Source: Aplectana chamaeleonis (taxonomy: Eukaryota; Nematoda; Chromadorea; Rhabditida; Cosmocercidae). From it: DNA of 64,000 nucleotides. The stretch is taken from contig JAPDOI010001924.1 of NCBI GenBank assembly GCA_029168955.1, positions 59,035 through 123,034 on the forward strand, in the 5' to 3' direction. The notes below the pieces were generated by a model. That model was given only the letters and a program-made list of their open reading frames with translations, ran no database searches and had not been told where the DNA came from. This document shows positions 43,863 to 56,600 of this stretch, piece by piece. Made by a program: the position numbers and the translations under genes. The first letter of the stretch is position 1; each line of letters starts with the position of its first letter.

Positions 43863-44824
43863 CGCTCCAGCCGCGAAGCGGCTGGAAAGGTTTGGTTTTA
43901 CCTGGCACTTGTGATCACTTAGATTTTTGGTAAAGTAGTTAATAAAACCTGTAAAACAAATTTTCTAGAGATTTCCTTCTGGATATAAGTGAGAGAGTAT
44001 AGAAGACACCCGCTGACAAAATTTGAGCCAAATCGATTGAAAATTAACAAAGTTAGATCGGCGGAAGCTTAGCTAAAATTCGCGTTTTTTCTTGTAACGC
44101 GTCCCTCGTGTCCTGTTCCTCGTTCCTCGTCCCTCGTTCCTCGTTCGCGCCACTAGCCACTGCCAGTGGTCGCAGGCTATCAGTACATAGGGCATCTGAT
44201 GACGTCATAAGGGTGTCATGTAAAGTACATAGGGCATCTGATGACGTCATCAGGGTGTCATGTAAAGTACATAGGGCATCTGATGACGTCATCAGGGTGT
44301 CATGTAAAGTACATAGGGCATCTGATGACGTCATCAGGGTGTCATGTAAAGTACATAGGGCATCTGATGACGTCATCAGGGTGTCATGTAAAGTACATAG
44401 GGCATCTGATGACGTCATCAGGATGTCATGTAAAGTACATAGGGCATCTGATGACGTCATCAGGGTGTCATGTAAAGTACATAGGGCATCTGATGACGTC
44501 ATCAGGGTGTCATGTAAAGTACATAGGGCGTCTGATGACGTCATCAGGGTGTCATGTACAGTACATAAGGCATCTGATGACGTCATTAGGGTGTCATGTA
44601 AAGTACATAGGGCACCTGATGACGTCATCAGGATGTCATGTAAAGTACATAGGGCATCTGATGACGTCATCAGGGTGTCATGTAAAGTACATAGGGCATC
44701 TGATGACGTCATCAGGGTGTCATGTAAAGTACATAGGGCATCTGATGACGTCATCAGGATGTCATGTAAAGTACATAAGGCATCTGATGACGTCATCAGG
44801 GTGTCATGTAAAGTACATACATAT
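43863..44824 (-). mobile_element. Helentron-like element carrying the 42-bp satellite, truncated
   Basis: Begins with a terminal hairpin CCAGCCGC-GAA-GCGGCTGG, right at the junction with TATCCGGAAAAT. Its reverse complement resembles the GCGCGC-TTC hairpin ending Helentron-like elements 1 and 2, so the element would read on the minus strand. It is cut off inside the satellite by the tandem duplication. Confidence 0.5.
44183..44819. repeat. 42-bp CRE-palindrome satellite, array 1 (about 15 copies)
   Basis: Monomer of 42 bp containing CTGATGACGTCATCAG, a perfect 16-bp palindrome around TGACGTCA, plus ATGTA-AAG-TACAT. Spacing is exactly 42 (GTAC at 44225 and 44267). Main variant: GGGTGTCATG or GGATGTCATG after the palindrome. 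It contains the marker variants GGCGTCTG, ACAGTACATAAGG, GTCATTAGG and GGCACCTG, also found in array 2 in the same order. Confidence 0.97.
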
Positions 44825-46892
44825 TAATATTGTGTGCGCGTCCACTCCCGTGTGCACTGTGTAGCTGCGTACACACACCATGTCACACGGCGAGCCGAGT
44901 CTCTAAGGGATTGCGGCATTCTATGCGGGTAAAAATCGGGTTTTCCACTCCTTACGCGTCTCATCAATCTCTACATGATTCCACAACACAAAATAATTCT
45001 GAAAATTTCTTCATCAGAACGATCAAACACGGATTAATCCTTCATTCATAGGTTCATGAAAAACTTCGATAGAAAACATTAATTACTGCAGTAAAAGTAG
45101 CTCTGTTGTTGTTTGTAATTGCTGAATTGTAATGAATAAAAAGAATTGTTTTATCTTTTGTCACAACCTACCTTCTTATAAAAATTTTATTCTTAAGATT
45201 GTTTGGAAGTTTAAATTACACTACCTTTTTGTTGACACTTTCGGAATTTTCTTTATTCAGTGCTTTTTTATACGGTTTATCAAAATAAGAAAGTCAAGAT
45301 CATGGCTGTGCTGCCTGACTTTTCTGAAAACAGCCGATTTCGATTTCCCATGGGGGGGGGTGCCTTGAAATTACCGAGCTAAGGGGGTGCATATTCTAAA
45401 TCGCCATGCCGCGACGTGTGCCCAGCCCTGGTCCTGAGTGGAATTAGAGCCGCAGAAAGCAGAGATAACTCCTCCCTCGGTGCGTAGAGAGCCCTTATCC
45501 CGCTAACCCTGGATTCAGCAATTTGGGTTGGGTTAAATGAGAGCACAACGGCGGTAATCCTGGTTCTAAACCCAACCCAATCGACAAACCTAGAGTTAGC
45601 ACGCACAATGATAAATTCGGCCTGTGGGGAAGTTGGAGAACGTTTCGCAACTACATGTGAGTTAGTCGAGATACGGAGGATTATAATGCCCTTCATGAAT
45701 CGGAAAGAGCGGCTGGCCATGGAAGCGATCCATTGAATGAGTACCAAGAGTGAAAAAACATATACCTAATCTTGTCACAATAAGAGATAACGCTACGACC
45801 GACTAAATCTATGTAGGATAAAAAGCGAAAACATGAGAAGAGGCTCAAATAAAACCACTCCAGAGGTTTTGTAGCGTCTAGATTGAAAGCAGTTTTTTCC
45901 ACACGGTTCAGCGTCAAATTATGGGCGAAAAACAGGGTAACTAATCAAGAACTGGTTGGGAGCCTGAGAATTGGAATCTGCTTTTCTGAACCACCTAGTT
46001 TGTGGAACTGGTGAAGATACGAGTGCGGGGTGGGGTTATCCTCAGCGTCGGCCAAAAAAAGGTCTCCACATCCATTGAAAGCAGCATACGCGCTTGAAAA
46101 GTGTTTGAGATAGTGACGGTAATTGCGCAGCTCCTGATAAAATGCTCGCGTCGTTGGGGGCTTCAAAAACGAATCTAGATTACCGTATCTGAGGCTTATT
46201 GAGCTAGCAAAGTAAGCGGTCTCCTCCCTAAATACAAACTTGTCCAGAATGATTTCTCGAAACCCGTCTATTGAAGCAAATTTTCCATGCTTCCAACAAC
46301 GTAAGCGTTCTAGTCTGGCGTCTATTGGCCTCGCTACCTCAACGATTTTGTCGCTGGCTTCTCTTTCTCCATCGAGGGCGTTTGTTGCGGATTAACTCAT
46401 CCACTTCCATTCCAGTAAAAGTACAACCCATTATTTCTTAAATCACATCGAGTTTTCGTTGTTTTTTCGACAGTTCACACTACGACCAACTCGAAACTTT
46501 CTATTAATGACAAAAAATCGATATCAATCTTGAGCGTGTATGCTGCCTTTGAGGCAACGCCGAAATGACTATAGAAGGACGAATCCCGATCTGTACTCGT
46601 AGTATCTCCACAGAGTGTGATCGTCTATGACGATTCTGAGAAATACATATTTAAAAACAGAGTAGAAAAAAGGTTTTGTATGATTGTAACTCCACAATGA
46701 ATTGTCACACTAGTTTTGTTTAATGGTCTGCAACACCGGAAACCCTCCTAGAACAAGGAAGCAGTCTCTATAGCATCATGGCGATTTCAAACGAGAATAC
46801 CAATAATTGTTTCTATAGGTCACCTAGAAGCTCTAATAATGGGAGACTTAGACTTTTTTCAGGCCTCCCTTACTCCCATCGGGGCACATAAA

Positions 46893-47143
46893 GTTTGTCT
46901 GAAAAAAGGCTGCCCCCCATGCGGTCGGTGTGCGTGTCGAGCGGCCGTCAGATTTTTCGGCGTCACGTCACAATGAAGACATTTCCGACTTGTAAACAGA
47001 TCAGCAGGAACAATAGACAAATATTTAACAGTAGCCTAGTCAGCTGATTGCAGCCGTAAAGAGGCTTGTCCTGTAAATGACTTCGCGACGGTCACTCGAC
47101 ACGCGCGCCGACCGCATGTGCGGACAGTCTCATTCAGACACAC
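46893..47143. mobile_element. MITE with GTKTGTCTGAA termini, copy C
   Basis: Same site and ends as 42062-42312. Confidence 0.7.
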
Positions 47144-47151
47144 CTAATGTA

Positions 47152-47353
47152 TAGTGGAGTCCACCAAGAAAGTCTCATTTACTTATCAATAAAAAACGGT
47201 CGGCTGGGGATCAATGTGCATGAATCCCATACCAACACGCTCGATACCGATTGAGCGAGAGCGGTTGTGCTGCAACGAGTTTCATGTTCATTAATCTCCA
47301 ATCGACCGCTCCTCATTGATAAGTAAATGAGACACGCTTGGTGGACTCCACTA
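47152..47353. mobile_element. MITE with AGTGGAGTCCACC termini, copy C
   Basis: Same site and ends as 42321-42523. Confidence 0.7.
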
Positions 47354-49013
47354 TCGGTTTCGAGATATGGGGAGTCCAATCATTGTACTGAAATTTTCTG
47401 AGGAAGAAATTCGTAGTAAACAGTGATTTCAGTCTGGTTTGAGAGTGAATCTGAATGATTGCATTGATTTTTCACTCTTTGGAATCATTTCGACTACAAT
47501 TTGCACTTCGATGCAGTAGAGAACTGATGAAAAAGCGATGAAATGAGGATTGAAAAAGCTTTATGAATATTCTTTTGCTGACGGACAGCGAACGCAGCGA
47601 AAGGATGAAGATGGATGGAAGAATAATGACTAGCGCCGCCCATTTATCAAAGATGCAGGCGTATAATGCAATTAGAACATAATTATCACCTCTTTGTGGT
47701 ATGTCGATTTGCGTGATCGGGCATGATATATGTCGGCCCAAAGTATTGCATCATTATGACTCTTGAGTTGCATAACTTTTTGTTTTCTTTCTATCCTTAT
47801 AACGTGCGGCCGCTTAATCACTTGATCTACGACCAATGATTCACACCACTCATAATTTCTTAATTCCTCGTTTAGCGCTGCGAGTGCTGACTGGGGGGTA
47901 TACTTAGGATCCGAATCATTCCTTTTCGGGTAGCCGACCAGATACTCGAGATTCGGATAATCCTATATCCGAAAATTCGAAAAATACATTATCTGAATCT
48001 AGGCCATTATCCGAAGGGTCGAAAATTCGGATAAAATGGTATAAATTTCGGATGAAATTTCCGATAGAATCGGATAATTTTCGGATAAAATAGGATAATT
48101 TTTTGATAATATCGGATAAGTTCGGATAAAATCGAACTCGGCCACGCCCATTTTTTCGTACCGCCTTCTATTTAGTACATAAACCCAGGGTTTTCCTCCT
48201 CCTTCCGAAATCGCAAGAGTCGTTTGGGCGCGGAAAAATGGCCGTGGTCAAGTGAGATGACCAAGTGGCTAGTTATTCAGTATGAAAATTTTTTTTATAG
48301 TCGCTTTGCATACTTTCTATTAGCTAGTTGTCCTGAAAACTCTGTGCATGGATAATAATGTGCATCCCAACAACGATAGATTAAGTGAAGATCTGTTTTC
48401 ATATTTTTATTAATATGCATATATGAATATTGAAGTTTGTACATTTGCATGCTGCAAATGCCATGAAGTACTACTGTTTGCTCAATTATGAATCTTTTCA
48501 AAGGCTTGCCTTGAGCACCTGTTTTTTTCACCGTTCTGCCTCAACTTTGTTCCCAAAATATCCGAAGTTATCCGAAATTATCCGACCGGATAGCCGTATC
48601 CGAATTATTGAAAAAATGGCATTATCTGAATCGATCCATTATCCGAAAATTTGAAAAAGGCGCATTATCTGAATCGAACCAATATCCGGAAAATCGCTCC
48701 AGCCGCGAAGCGGCTGGAGAGGTTTGGTTTTGCCTGGCACTTGTGATCACTTAGATTTTGGTAAAGTAGTTAATAAAACCTGTAAAACAAATTTTCTAGA
48801 GATTTCCTTCTGGATATAAGTGAGAGAGTATAGAAGACACCCGCTGACAAAATTTGAGCCAAATCGATTGAAAATTAACAAAGTTAGATCGGCGGAAGCT
48901 TAGCTAAAATTCGCGTTTTTTCTTGTAACGCGTCCCTCGTGTCCTGTTCCTCGTTCCTCGTCCCTCGTTCCTCGTTCGCGCCACTAGCCACTGCCAGTGG
49001 TCGCAGGCTATCA

Positions 49014-52000
49014 GTACATAGGGCATCTGATGACGTCATCAGGGTGTCATGTAAAGTACATAGGGCATCTGATGACGTCATCAGGGTGTCATGTAAAGTA
49101 CATAGGGCATCTGATGACGTCATCAGGATGTCATGTAAAGTACATAGGGCATCTGATGACGTCATCAGGGGTCATGTAAAGTACATAGGGCATCTGATGA
49201 CGTCATAAGGGTGTCATGTAAAGTATATAGGGCATCTGATGACGTCATCAGGGTGTCATGTAAAGTACATAGGGCATCTGATGACGTCATCAGGGTGTCA
49301 TGTAAAGTACATAGGGCATCTGATGACGTCATCAGGTGTCGCGTAAAGTACATAGGGCATCTGATGACGTCATCAGGGTGTCATGTAAAGTACATAGGGC
49401 ATCTGATGACGTCATCAGGATGTCATGTAAAGTACATAGGGCATCTGATGACGTCATCAGGTGTCATGTAAAGTACATAGGGCATCTGATGACGTCGTAT
49501 CAGGGTGTCATGTAAAGTACATAGGGCGTCTGATGACGTCATCAGGGTGTCATGTACAGTACATAAGGCATCTGATGACGTCATTAGGGTGTCATGTAAA
49601 GTACATAGGGCACCTGATGACGTCATCAGGATGTCATGTAAAGTACATAGGGCATCTGATGACGTCATCAGGGTGTCATGTAAAGTACATAGGGCATCTG
49701 ATGACGTCATCAGGGTGTCATGTAAAGTACATAGGGCATCTGATGACGTCATCAGGATGTCATGTAAAGTACATAAGGCATCTGATGACGTCATCAGGGT
49801 GTCATGTAAAGTACATAGGGCATCTGATGACGTCATCAGGGTGTCATGTAAAGTACATAGGGCATCTGATGACGTCATCAGGATGTCATGTAAAGTACAT
49901 AGGGCATCTGATGACGTCATCAGGGTGTCATGTAAAGTACATAGGGCATCTGATGACGTCATCAGGTGTCATGTAAAGTACATAGGGCATCTGATGACGT
50001 CATCACGGTGTCATGTAAAGTACATAGGGCATCTGATGATGTCATCAGGGTGTCATGTAAAGTACATAGGCATCTGATGACGTCATCAGGGTGTCATGTA
50101 AAGTACATAGGGCATCTGATGACGTCATCAGGGTGTCATGTAAAGTACATAGGGCATCTGATGACGTCATCAGGGTGTCATAAGTACATAGGCATCTGAT
50201 GACGTCATCAGGTAAGGCATCTGATGACGTCATTGATGACGTCATCGGTGTCATGTAAAGTACATAGGGCATCTGATGACGTCATCAGGATGTCATAGCA
50301 AAGTACATAGGGCATCTGATGACGTCATCATGGTGTCATGTAAAGTACATAGGGCATCTGATGACGTCATCAGGGTGTCATGTAAAGTACATAGGGCATC
50401 TGATGACGTCATCAGGATGTCATGTAAAGTACATAGGGCATCTGATGACGTCATCAGGGTGTCATGTAAAGTACATAGGGCATCTGATGACGTCATCAGG
50501 GTGTCATGTAAAGTACATAGGGCATCTGATGACGTCATCAGGATGTCATGTAAAGTACATAGGGCATCTGATGACGTCATCAGGGTGTCATGTAAAGTAC
50601 ATAGGGCATCTGATGACGTCATCAGGATGTCATGTAAAGTACATAGGGCATCTGATGACGTCATCAGGGTGTCATGTAAAGTACATAGGGCATCTGATGA
50701 CGTCATCAGGGTGTCATGTAAAGTACATAGGGCATCTGATGACGTCATCAGGGTGTCATGTAAAGTACATAGGGCATCTGATGACGTCATCAGGATGTCA
50801 TGTAAAGTACATAGGGCATCTGATGACGTCATCAGGATGTCATGTAAAGTACATAGGGCATCTGATGACGTCATCAGGGTGTCATGTAAAGTACATAGGG
50901 CATCTGATGACGTCATCAGGGTGTCATGTAAAGTACATAGGGCATCTGATGACGTCATCAGGGTGTCATGTAAAGTACATAGGGCATCTGATGACGTCAT
51001 CAGGGTGTCATGTAAAGTACATAGGGCATCTGATGACGTCATCAGGGTGTCATGTAAAGTACATAGGGCATCTGATGACGTCATCAGGATGTCATGTAAA
51101 GTACATAGGGCATCTGATGACGTCATCAGGATGTCATGTAAAGTACATAGGGCATCTGATGACGTCATCAGGGTGTCATGTAAAGTACATAGGGCATCTG
51201 ATGACGTCATCAGGGATGTCATGTAAAGTACATAGGGCATCTGATGACGTCATCAGGGTGTCATGTAAAGTACATAGGGCATCTGATGACGTCATCAGGT
51301 GTCATGTAAAGTACATAGGGCATCTGATGACGTCATCAGGGATGTCATGTAAAGTACATAGGGCATCTGATGACGTCATCAGGATGTCATGTAAAAGTAC
51401 ATAGGGCATCTGATGACGTCATCAGGATGTCATGTAAAGTACATAGGGCATCTGATGACGTCATCAGGGTGTCATGTAAAGTACATAGGGCATCTGATGA
51501 CGTCATCAGGATGTCATGTAAAGTACATAGGGCATCTGATGAGGTCATCAGGGTGTCATGTAAAGTACATAGGGCATCTGATGACGTCATCAGGTGTCAT
51601 GTAAAGTACATAGGGCATCTGATGACGTCATCAGGGTGTCATGTAAAGTACATAGGGCATCTGATGACGTCATCAGGGTGTCATGGAAAGTACATAGGGC
51701 ATCTGATGACGTCATCAGGGTGTCATGGAAGTAATATAGGGCATCTGATGACGTCATCAGGATGTCATGTAAAAGTGCATAGGGCATCTGATGACGTCAT
51801 CAGGGTGTCATGTAAAGTACATAGGGCATCTGATGACGTCATCAGGATGTCATGTAAAGTACATAGGGCATCTGATGACGTCATCAGGATGTCATGTAAA
51901 GTACATAGGGCATCTGATGACGTCATCAGATGGCATCTAAAATACATAGGGCATCTGATGACGTCATCAGGGTGTCATGTAAAGTACATAGAACATCTGA

Positions 52001-52630
52001 TGACGTCATCAATGTGTCATGTAAAGTACATAGGGCATCTGATGACGTCATCAGGGTGTCATGTAAAGTACATAGGGCATCTGATGACGTCATCAGGATG
52101 TCATGCAAAGTACATAGGGCATCTGATGACGTCATCAGGATGTCATGTAAAGTACATAGGGCATCTGATGACGTCATCAGGGTGTCATGTAAAGTACATA
52201 GGGCATCTGATGACGTCATCAGGATGTCATGTAAAGTACATAGGGCATCTGATGACGTCATCAGGATGTCATCATCAAAGTACATAGGGCATCTGATGAC
52301 GTCATCAGGTGTCATGTAAAGTACATAGGGCATCTGATGACGTCATCAGGATGTCATGTAAAGTACATAGGGCATCTGATGACGTCATCAGGGTGTCATG
52401 TAAAAGTACATAGGGCATCTGATGACGTCATCAGGATGTCATGTAAAGTACATAGGGCATCTGATGACGTCATCAGGATGTCATGTAAAGTACACAGGGC
52501 ATCTGATGACGTCATCAGGGTGTCATGTAAAGTACATAGGGCATCTGATGACGTCATCAGGACGTCGTGCAAAGGTGGTGCCAAGTGCATAGTGCATCTT
52601 CTGACGTCATCTGGACGTCGTGGAAAGTGA
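49014..52630. repeat. 42-bp CRE-palindrome satellite, array 2 (about 86 copies)
   Basis: Same monomer as array 1. Most copies are identical apart from the GGGTG/GGATG variant; frameshifting single-base indels cluster near 49150-49500, 50060-50300 and 51200-52330. The array decays at 52560-52630. Copies of the array-1 marker variants at 49525-49640 show that the two arrays descend from each other. Frames of up to 361 codons arise only because 42 bp is 14 codons. Confidence 0.97.
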
Positions 52631-52754
52631 GTAGTGCTTCATTTCTAGCGTGCGCAACAAGTTTGTTGCTTACTGATTATCAAATAGCAATCCGATGCTA
52701 TTCGAGAATTATTGAAGATTTTCAGGATATTACTTCGTAATATCAATAAAAAGT

Positions 52755-53600
52755 GAACAATTCTGCTATCAAAAAGGGTCTTCCAAGCAAAAAGAGGTTT
52801 GGTTAATTGTCAGAAACGTTCCAACAAAAAGGGAACAATAATTAAGCTTGAATGAGGAAGAGTCTACAAAAAGTAGACAATATTCTGATCAAAAAAGGGT
52901 TTTCCAAGCAAAGAGGTTTGGCTGGCGTCAGAAACGTTCCAAACAAAAAGGAACAATAAGGTAAGTAGAATTGAGAGAGTCTGCAAAAAGTGAACAATAT
53001 TTTCTGAGACTGATTTTCCATGGCCGATACTTCTTAACAGCACAAACAAACCGTTGTGGTACTTCTAGAGGAAGAGTTCAAATGGTTTCCATGAATTGGA
53101 CTTCTATTCGTTGACGAGAATATAATAAAAATATTCTCATTAGGGTGCTGCACTTTGGTTTCGCTTCTTCTGTAAGCAGCTTGGATTGAACCGTCCCGTC
53201 TGTGCTTTTGGCATCATCCTTCTATTCTGATGGTAAGTATTAGGTTTACATGCACATACATTTTTAATTCGGTTCTCGTGTAGTCAAGACGAGTTTTGGA
53301 ACCACTAGAGTGCTTCCGTGTAAAGAACTCCGCAACTGGTTTGTTTTGTAGCTAAAATAATAAAGTATCGGCCAGGAAAATCAGTCTCAAAAAAATATTG
53401 TTCACTTTAAGACTCATTCTCATTCTACCATTGTCTCCACTTTTTGTTGGAACGTTTCTGACGCCAATAAATGTCCTTTGTTTGGCAACTGGCTTTGATA
53501 GTGAATATTGGTTCACTTTTTTTGACTCTCATTCAACTGTGTATTGTTCCCTTTGTTGGAACGTTTCTGACGTGCCAACCAAACCTGCGTCAAAGACCCT
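52755..53600. repeat. Inverted and direct repeats flanking the satellite
   Basis: Three direct partial copies around TTCCAAGCAAA, GAGGTTTGG and CAGAAACGTTCCAAC at 52755-52990, and inverted partners (GTTGGAACGTTTCTGACG) at 53440-53580. Together they can fold as a large hairpin. Confidence 0.7.
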
Positions 53601-53639
53601 TGACTGTAGAATTTAAAATTGATTTTAAAACTGAATCGA

Positions 53640-56600
53640 TCCATTATCCGAAGAATTGTCTTCGGATAATGTACAGAGTGATACTGGGGACACCATGAAC
53701 TTGGGAATTGGAGAGTTTCGAAAAACTGGTCTATTGAGGGTTGTTGAGGAGACAAAAGGGATCTGTTTGAAGAATTAAAATTTGCAGTATTCAAAGCGCT
53801 TGGATAGATTAAAAACGGCCTAAAAGTTCTCATTTATCAAGATTTTTAAGGAACTGAAACATTTTCAGCCGCGAGAGAAGTTTTTCTAAGGGGAGGCTAT
53901 TTGCTTGGCAGTAGAACACGAAAATGAGGTCCGTTTTCGGCTTTCCGGAAGAATAGAGTGGGTAACTGTAGAGAAATGACGTTTTACCTACTGTAACCTA
54001 TCGTAGTCTTTCGAAAAACTTTTATAACGGACCTCATTTCTTCTGCTTCTGAGACAAATTTAGCTTGGTTCCTTCGCGTGCCTACGCTGAGCGAGCTGAG
54101 GGATAGACAGCAGGGAAAGTAACGTGCAAGAAGGGGACTCAGCATAGGCGCGCACACGCACGCAACTCGGCAGAAAAAAATCACTGTGAAATAGAGGATA
54201 TTCGTGCTCTGCGCTCCAAACAACCGACCTAACTAATGTTCTAAACTTCTGGAAATCCGAAAAAGTGAGTTTGCGTCCATTTTTGATCAACCTAGGTGCA
54301 TCGAGCGAACTTTTAAAACTTGTTTCTATTTGTCTAGCTCCCATAATTTTGGATGGCCGAAGGTCCAGTATGAGTTCAGGAGTGGTCTCTGAGAGTTGTT
54401 AACCTCCACTTGTCTAATTGTAAAAAATTATTCCGGCGATCCCAGGTGGGTTTTTATTCCAGAATGTTTAATCCTTTCAGGTGAAGGTGCACATCGGGAA
54501 GCTAGGGCATTGGAACCTGGCGGATGAAATTTTTGATTGCCGCTTTCGTTATTTGATGTTTATTTAATCTTCTTTTTTTTTACTTACAAAATGTTAAGGT
54601 CCAAACCAATGGAAAAATAATCCAGCGGCCGGAGACTCGAATCACCGTCTTTATTGAATTCAAAAATGAGAGTTCGTCATTTACCGCACTAAAGTGCTCC
54701 GAGTGAGCGAATCCCGTGCGGGAACGGCTATTTTGCCCCTACATACTCTATTCTCCGGTGCAACTTGTTGCTAACTGTTTGAAAATCTATATACTTTTCG
54801 TGTGAAACGATCACACCTCAATTTTTCGTCGCAGTAGAATCAATAGCTTTTTCTGTAACTTTCACAAGAGTAATTCAGGTCTATCCGGGATGGGACTGCC
54901 TGCCAAAGCGCTGGCTTATGTTGACCGGCCGTCATGAACGTATTTTTTTTTTTTTTTTGGATTCGTGAGGGCCCTTATTTTTTGAAGAGTTTTTCGTTTA
55001 CATAAACCGAAAGCAAAGTCACTTCATTAACAAATTCGAAGCTCAGAAACAATTTGCCACGTTTGGTTTATGACGTTTTGTCCGCAGCGCTAGCAAAACA
55101 TACACCAAGAGGCGTAAATGAATATTCAAGAGATTTTTAAGAGGTTTTTCCTTCTGACATTTCGATGCCAATTTCTATAGACTTTTCCACAATTATCCTG
55201 TACTTCGAGAACTTACCTGCTCAAAAAAACATAGAAAACTAGAATACGGCCTTTTATAGTGGGACAGCCTCTGAGTGTTTTTTGAAAAAATCCGCCCTAG
55301 CACTGGAAACACATGCGTAAGGGTGTGGGCGGGGTGATCCAATAAGTTTCGACTTGTTCACGAGATTTTCACCCGATTCGTGGCTGTTTTTCGGGAGGTA
55401 CTCTCCATCCCTACTACTATTCTCAGAGGGACTCGAAGCTTAGTCGCCTGCGAAAAAAACGGGCAATTTTCTCATCGTGAGCACTGACCTTTGAATCGGA
55501 TTTTGAAAAACGAACGACCATCTCACAAGGGGAAGTATACAAAGCGTAGGTCGGATCTGCAGAAACGAGATAGAAGTACATCAAAAAGAGCGGTCTCTGC
55601 AGAGATTCAGAAGTACACCTTTATATTCGAAGTACGCCTCCTAATTGAAGTAAGTGTAAAATAGAGGCCTGAGAAATACATAGAAGTGCACGTAACTTCT
55701 AAAAGAGATACTAACTGATATATTGAGTAGGTGTTGCAAGCGAAAGGTTTATCTCTGCTTAGGAAGCTACTCCTCTAAGTTCCCTTCATTAAGTTGAATA
55801 TTCACTCCAATAGGATGATACACCAAGTTTATTCACTGTCTGGTCTCTGTACCAAGAGTTTTCTCACTTCGAGACAACACCCATTGATTAAGCTGAAACA
55901 TGTCTCCAATCGAGGCCTTCACCAGTCTCGGAGAGGTTTTTTTAAGACGAGCTGACCCATTACGACTGAGATACAGCTGTTCTGGAGATATTATCCCCTA
56001 TTCGTTTGCCGAAAGATTGGTGGTAATCAATTCACGAATCCAAAAAATACCCCCTTCGCGGCGGCCGGTCAACATCGCCAGCCGGCCGCTTTGGCGGACA
56101 GTCCGATTCGAGATAGACCTGAATTACTCCTGTGGAAGTTATGGAAAAAGCTATCAATTCTACTGCAACGAAAAATTGAGGGTGATCGTTTCACACCAAA
56201 AAGTATGTAGACTTTCAAAATAGCCACAAAGTTCTACCGTGCCGAGAATAGATATTTAGGGCGAATAGCCGTTCCTCGCACGGATTCGCTCACTCCGGAG
56301 CACTTTAGTGCGGTAAACACGGTAACGAACTCTCATATTTTGAATTCAATAAAGGTGGTGATTCGAGTCTCTCCGGCGGCTGGATTCTTTTTTCCATTGG
56401 TTTGGACCTTTACAATTTGTAAGGAAAAAGAAGATTGAATAAACATCAAATAACGAAAGCGGCAACTGCGAAAATTTCATCCTGCCAGGTTCCAATGCCC
56501 TAGCTTCCCGATGTGCACCTTCACCTGAAAGGATTAAAACATTCTGGAATAAAAACCCACCTGAGATCGCTGGAATATTACTTACAATTAGATAAGTGGA

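Larger units (their letters stand above)
39996..44824. repeat. Tandem segmental duplication, unit 1
   Basis: The sequence from ATTAATATTGTGTGCGCGTC (40000) to the end of the first satellite recurs about 4.83 kb downstream (44825-49650) with few differences. The junction is a switch from satellite (44820) into the middle of the hAT fold-back. Confidence 0.9.
44825..49650. repeat. Tandem segmental duplication, unit 2 (carrier copy C)
   Basis: Direct repeat of 39996-44824, beginning inside the hAT fold-back. Its hAT end has the mutated target copy GTCCTGAG. Differences from unit 1 are mainly single-base indels and rare substitutions, so the duplication is young. The right limit lies inside array 2. 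Confidence 0.88.
48695..53609 (-). mobile_element. Helentron-like element with the large satellite array
   Basis: Left limit: hairpin CCAGCCGC-GAA-GCGGCTGG directly after TATCCGGAAAAT. Right limit: TGACTGTAGA before ATTTAAAAT; carrier copy A (14068) reads GGAAAATTTAAAATCG across the same point, i.e. an unfilled AT-rich site with no target duplication. On the minus strand it would begin TCTACAGTC and end in the hairpin. A CCTCGTT-rich stretch (48940-48990), the satellite, and CAGAAACGTTCCAAC inverted repeats (52790-53600) lie inside. No Rep/helicase frame seen. Confidence 0.55.

Noticed and set aside
44053..52630. Long open frames (up to 361 codons) on both strands, reading VHRASDDVIRVSCK, YIGHLMTSSGCHVK or LHDTLMTSSDALCT repeats
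   Set aside because: They follow exactly from a stop-free 42-bp (14-codon) tandem repeat and occur in several frames at once.
44183..52630. CRISPR array
   Set aside because: Contiguous identical 42-bp units with no unique spacers, in a eukaryotic genome.
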